From Bdellovibrionales bacterium (GTDB lineage: Bacteria; Bdellovibrionota; Bdellovibrionia; Bdellovibrionales; Bdellovibrionaceae), in assembly GCA_005793345.1 (NCBI GenBank), contig SXSU01000092.1, positions 135,316 to 199,315 of the forward strand: DNA of 64,000 bases. The letters are read 5' to 3'. This document shows, in pieces, positions 63,681 to 64,000 of this stretch; position 1 is the first letter of the stretch; each line of letters starts with the position of its first letter. The position numbers and the translations under genes were made by a program. The notes beneath the pieces were generated by a model. It worked only from the letters and a program-made list of their open reading frames with translations. It was not told the origin of the DNA and searched no databases.

Positions 63681-64000
63681 TTGATCGTTATACAAGACCA
63701 GAAATGGGAGCTATTTGGAGCCAACACAATAGATTTAAATATCTTCTTGAAGTTGAAATCGCAGTTGCTGAAGTGCAAGCTCATCTGGGGATTATTCCTA
63801 AAAAAGCCGCTCAGGATATTAAAAAGAAATCTTCTTTTAATGTTGAAAGAATTTTAGAAATTGAAGCACAAACAAGACATGATGTCATTGCTTTTGTAAG
63901 TAATGTTGCTGAAAATGTTGGTGAATCTGGACGATATATTCACTTTGGAATGACCAGTTCTGATGTTCTAGATACAGCATTAAGTTTACAAGTTAAAAGC
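63677..64000 (+). CDS. purB: Adenylosuccinate lyase, 3' end outside window
   Basis: The first 108 codons of PurB, which splits SAICAR and adenylosuccinate in purine synthesis. The ATG overlaps the preceding stop as ATGA. The visible N-terminal residues include MIDRYTRPEMGAIWSQHNRF, LEVEIAVAEVQAHLG, and EIEAQTRHDVIAFVSNVAEN followed by GRYIHFGMTSSDVLDT, the conserved helix with catalytic TRHD and TSSD region. The frame is open to the window end, so the remaining three quarters lies beyond. Confidence 0.95.
   Translation, partial: MIDRYTRPEMGAIWSQHNRFKYLLEVEIAVAEVQAHLGIIPKKAAQDIKKKSSFNVERILEIEAQTRHDVIAFVSNVAENVGESGRYIHFGMTSSDVLDTALSLQVKS

Overview
The window is AT-rich (roughly 30% G+C by eye) and tightly packed on both strands. 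It looks like a chromosome segment from a low-GC member of the Bdellovibrionota (Bdellovibrio-like) or a close relative. The clues are a TIGR02147/DUF4423 regulator, a type IV pilus cluster with its own PilS/PilR pair, an AgmX/PglI-type lipoprotein, many secreted proteins of unknown function, and frequent sigma-54 regulators. The assignment is inferred from gene content; no rRNA is present.

Layout. 0-9.3 kb: DUF167 protein, M23 peptidase and PP2C phosphatase, then TonB-like protein, homodimeric pyruvate dehydrogenase E1 and a giant secreted protein. 9.3-14.5 kb: a CHASE2 histidine kinase/NtrC-type regulator pair, divergent from ribF and a Rossmann-fold protein. 14.8-21.9 kb: pilB, a degenerate pilT-like gene, pilC, pilS and pilR. 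22-31 kb: an accessory region with a decayed HigB/HigA-type toxin-antitoxin locus, a transposase scrap, a secreted orphan, a serine-recombinase module split over several genes, a DUF1016/YhcG nuclease-like gene and a complete IS1634-family element ending 2 bp from a tRNA-Arg(CCU). 31-47 kb: lipoprotein, MacB/LolCDE-like ABC transporter, glycosyltransferase 9, gcvP, histone H1-like protein, TIGR02147 regulator, two secreted orphans and TldD/TldE. 47-60 kb: mostly secreted or envelope proteins (nucleotidyltransferase-like, adenosine deaminase-like, trypsin-like), a TPR/winged-helix regulator, a phospholipase D-type enzyme, a nitrilase-family amidase and a methyltransferase. 60.7-64 kb: purM, purN, a flavoprotein-like orphan and the start of purB.

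The most striking non-coding signal is a family of composite palindromic repeats that sits only between genes. Ten sites carry whole or partial copies (14.6, 22.0, 31.2, 35.5, 40.2, 40.4, 42.0, 44.3, 57.0 and 60.4 kb). A full copy has three consecutive hairpins: HP1 (about 40 nt, TTATGAAAAC-type), HP2 (about 21 nt, GGGGTGAT...ATCACCCC) and HP3 (about 65 nt, AATAACTGC...GCAGTTATT). HP3 keeps a fixed asymmetric bulge and a fixed T-T mismatch, and several arms show paired changes. Copies occur in both orientations and in divergent, convergent and co-directional gaps, and HP3 is tandemly amplified at 40.4 and 60.4 kb. This resembles a REP/BIME-like or MITE-like family with conserved folding. No transposase for it is visible here.

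Working units: the pilB-pilT-like-pilC-pilS-pilR block (pilus motor plus its regulation), ribF with the following gene (4-bp overlap), the three-gene ABC operon, the glycosyltransferase/gcvP overlap, the tldD-tldE overlap, and the purN-orphan-purB chain joined by overlapping start and stop codons.
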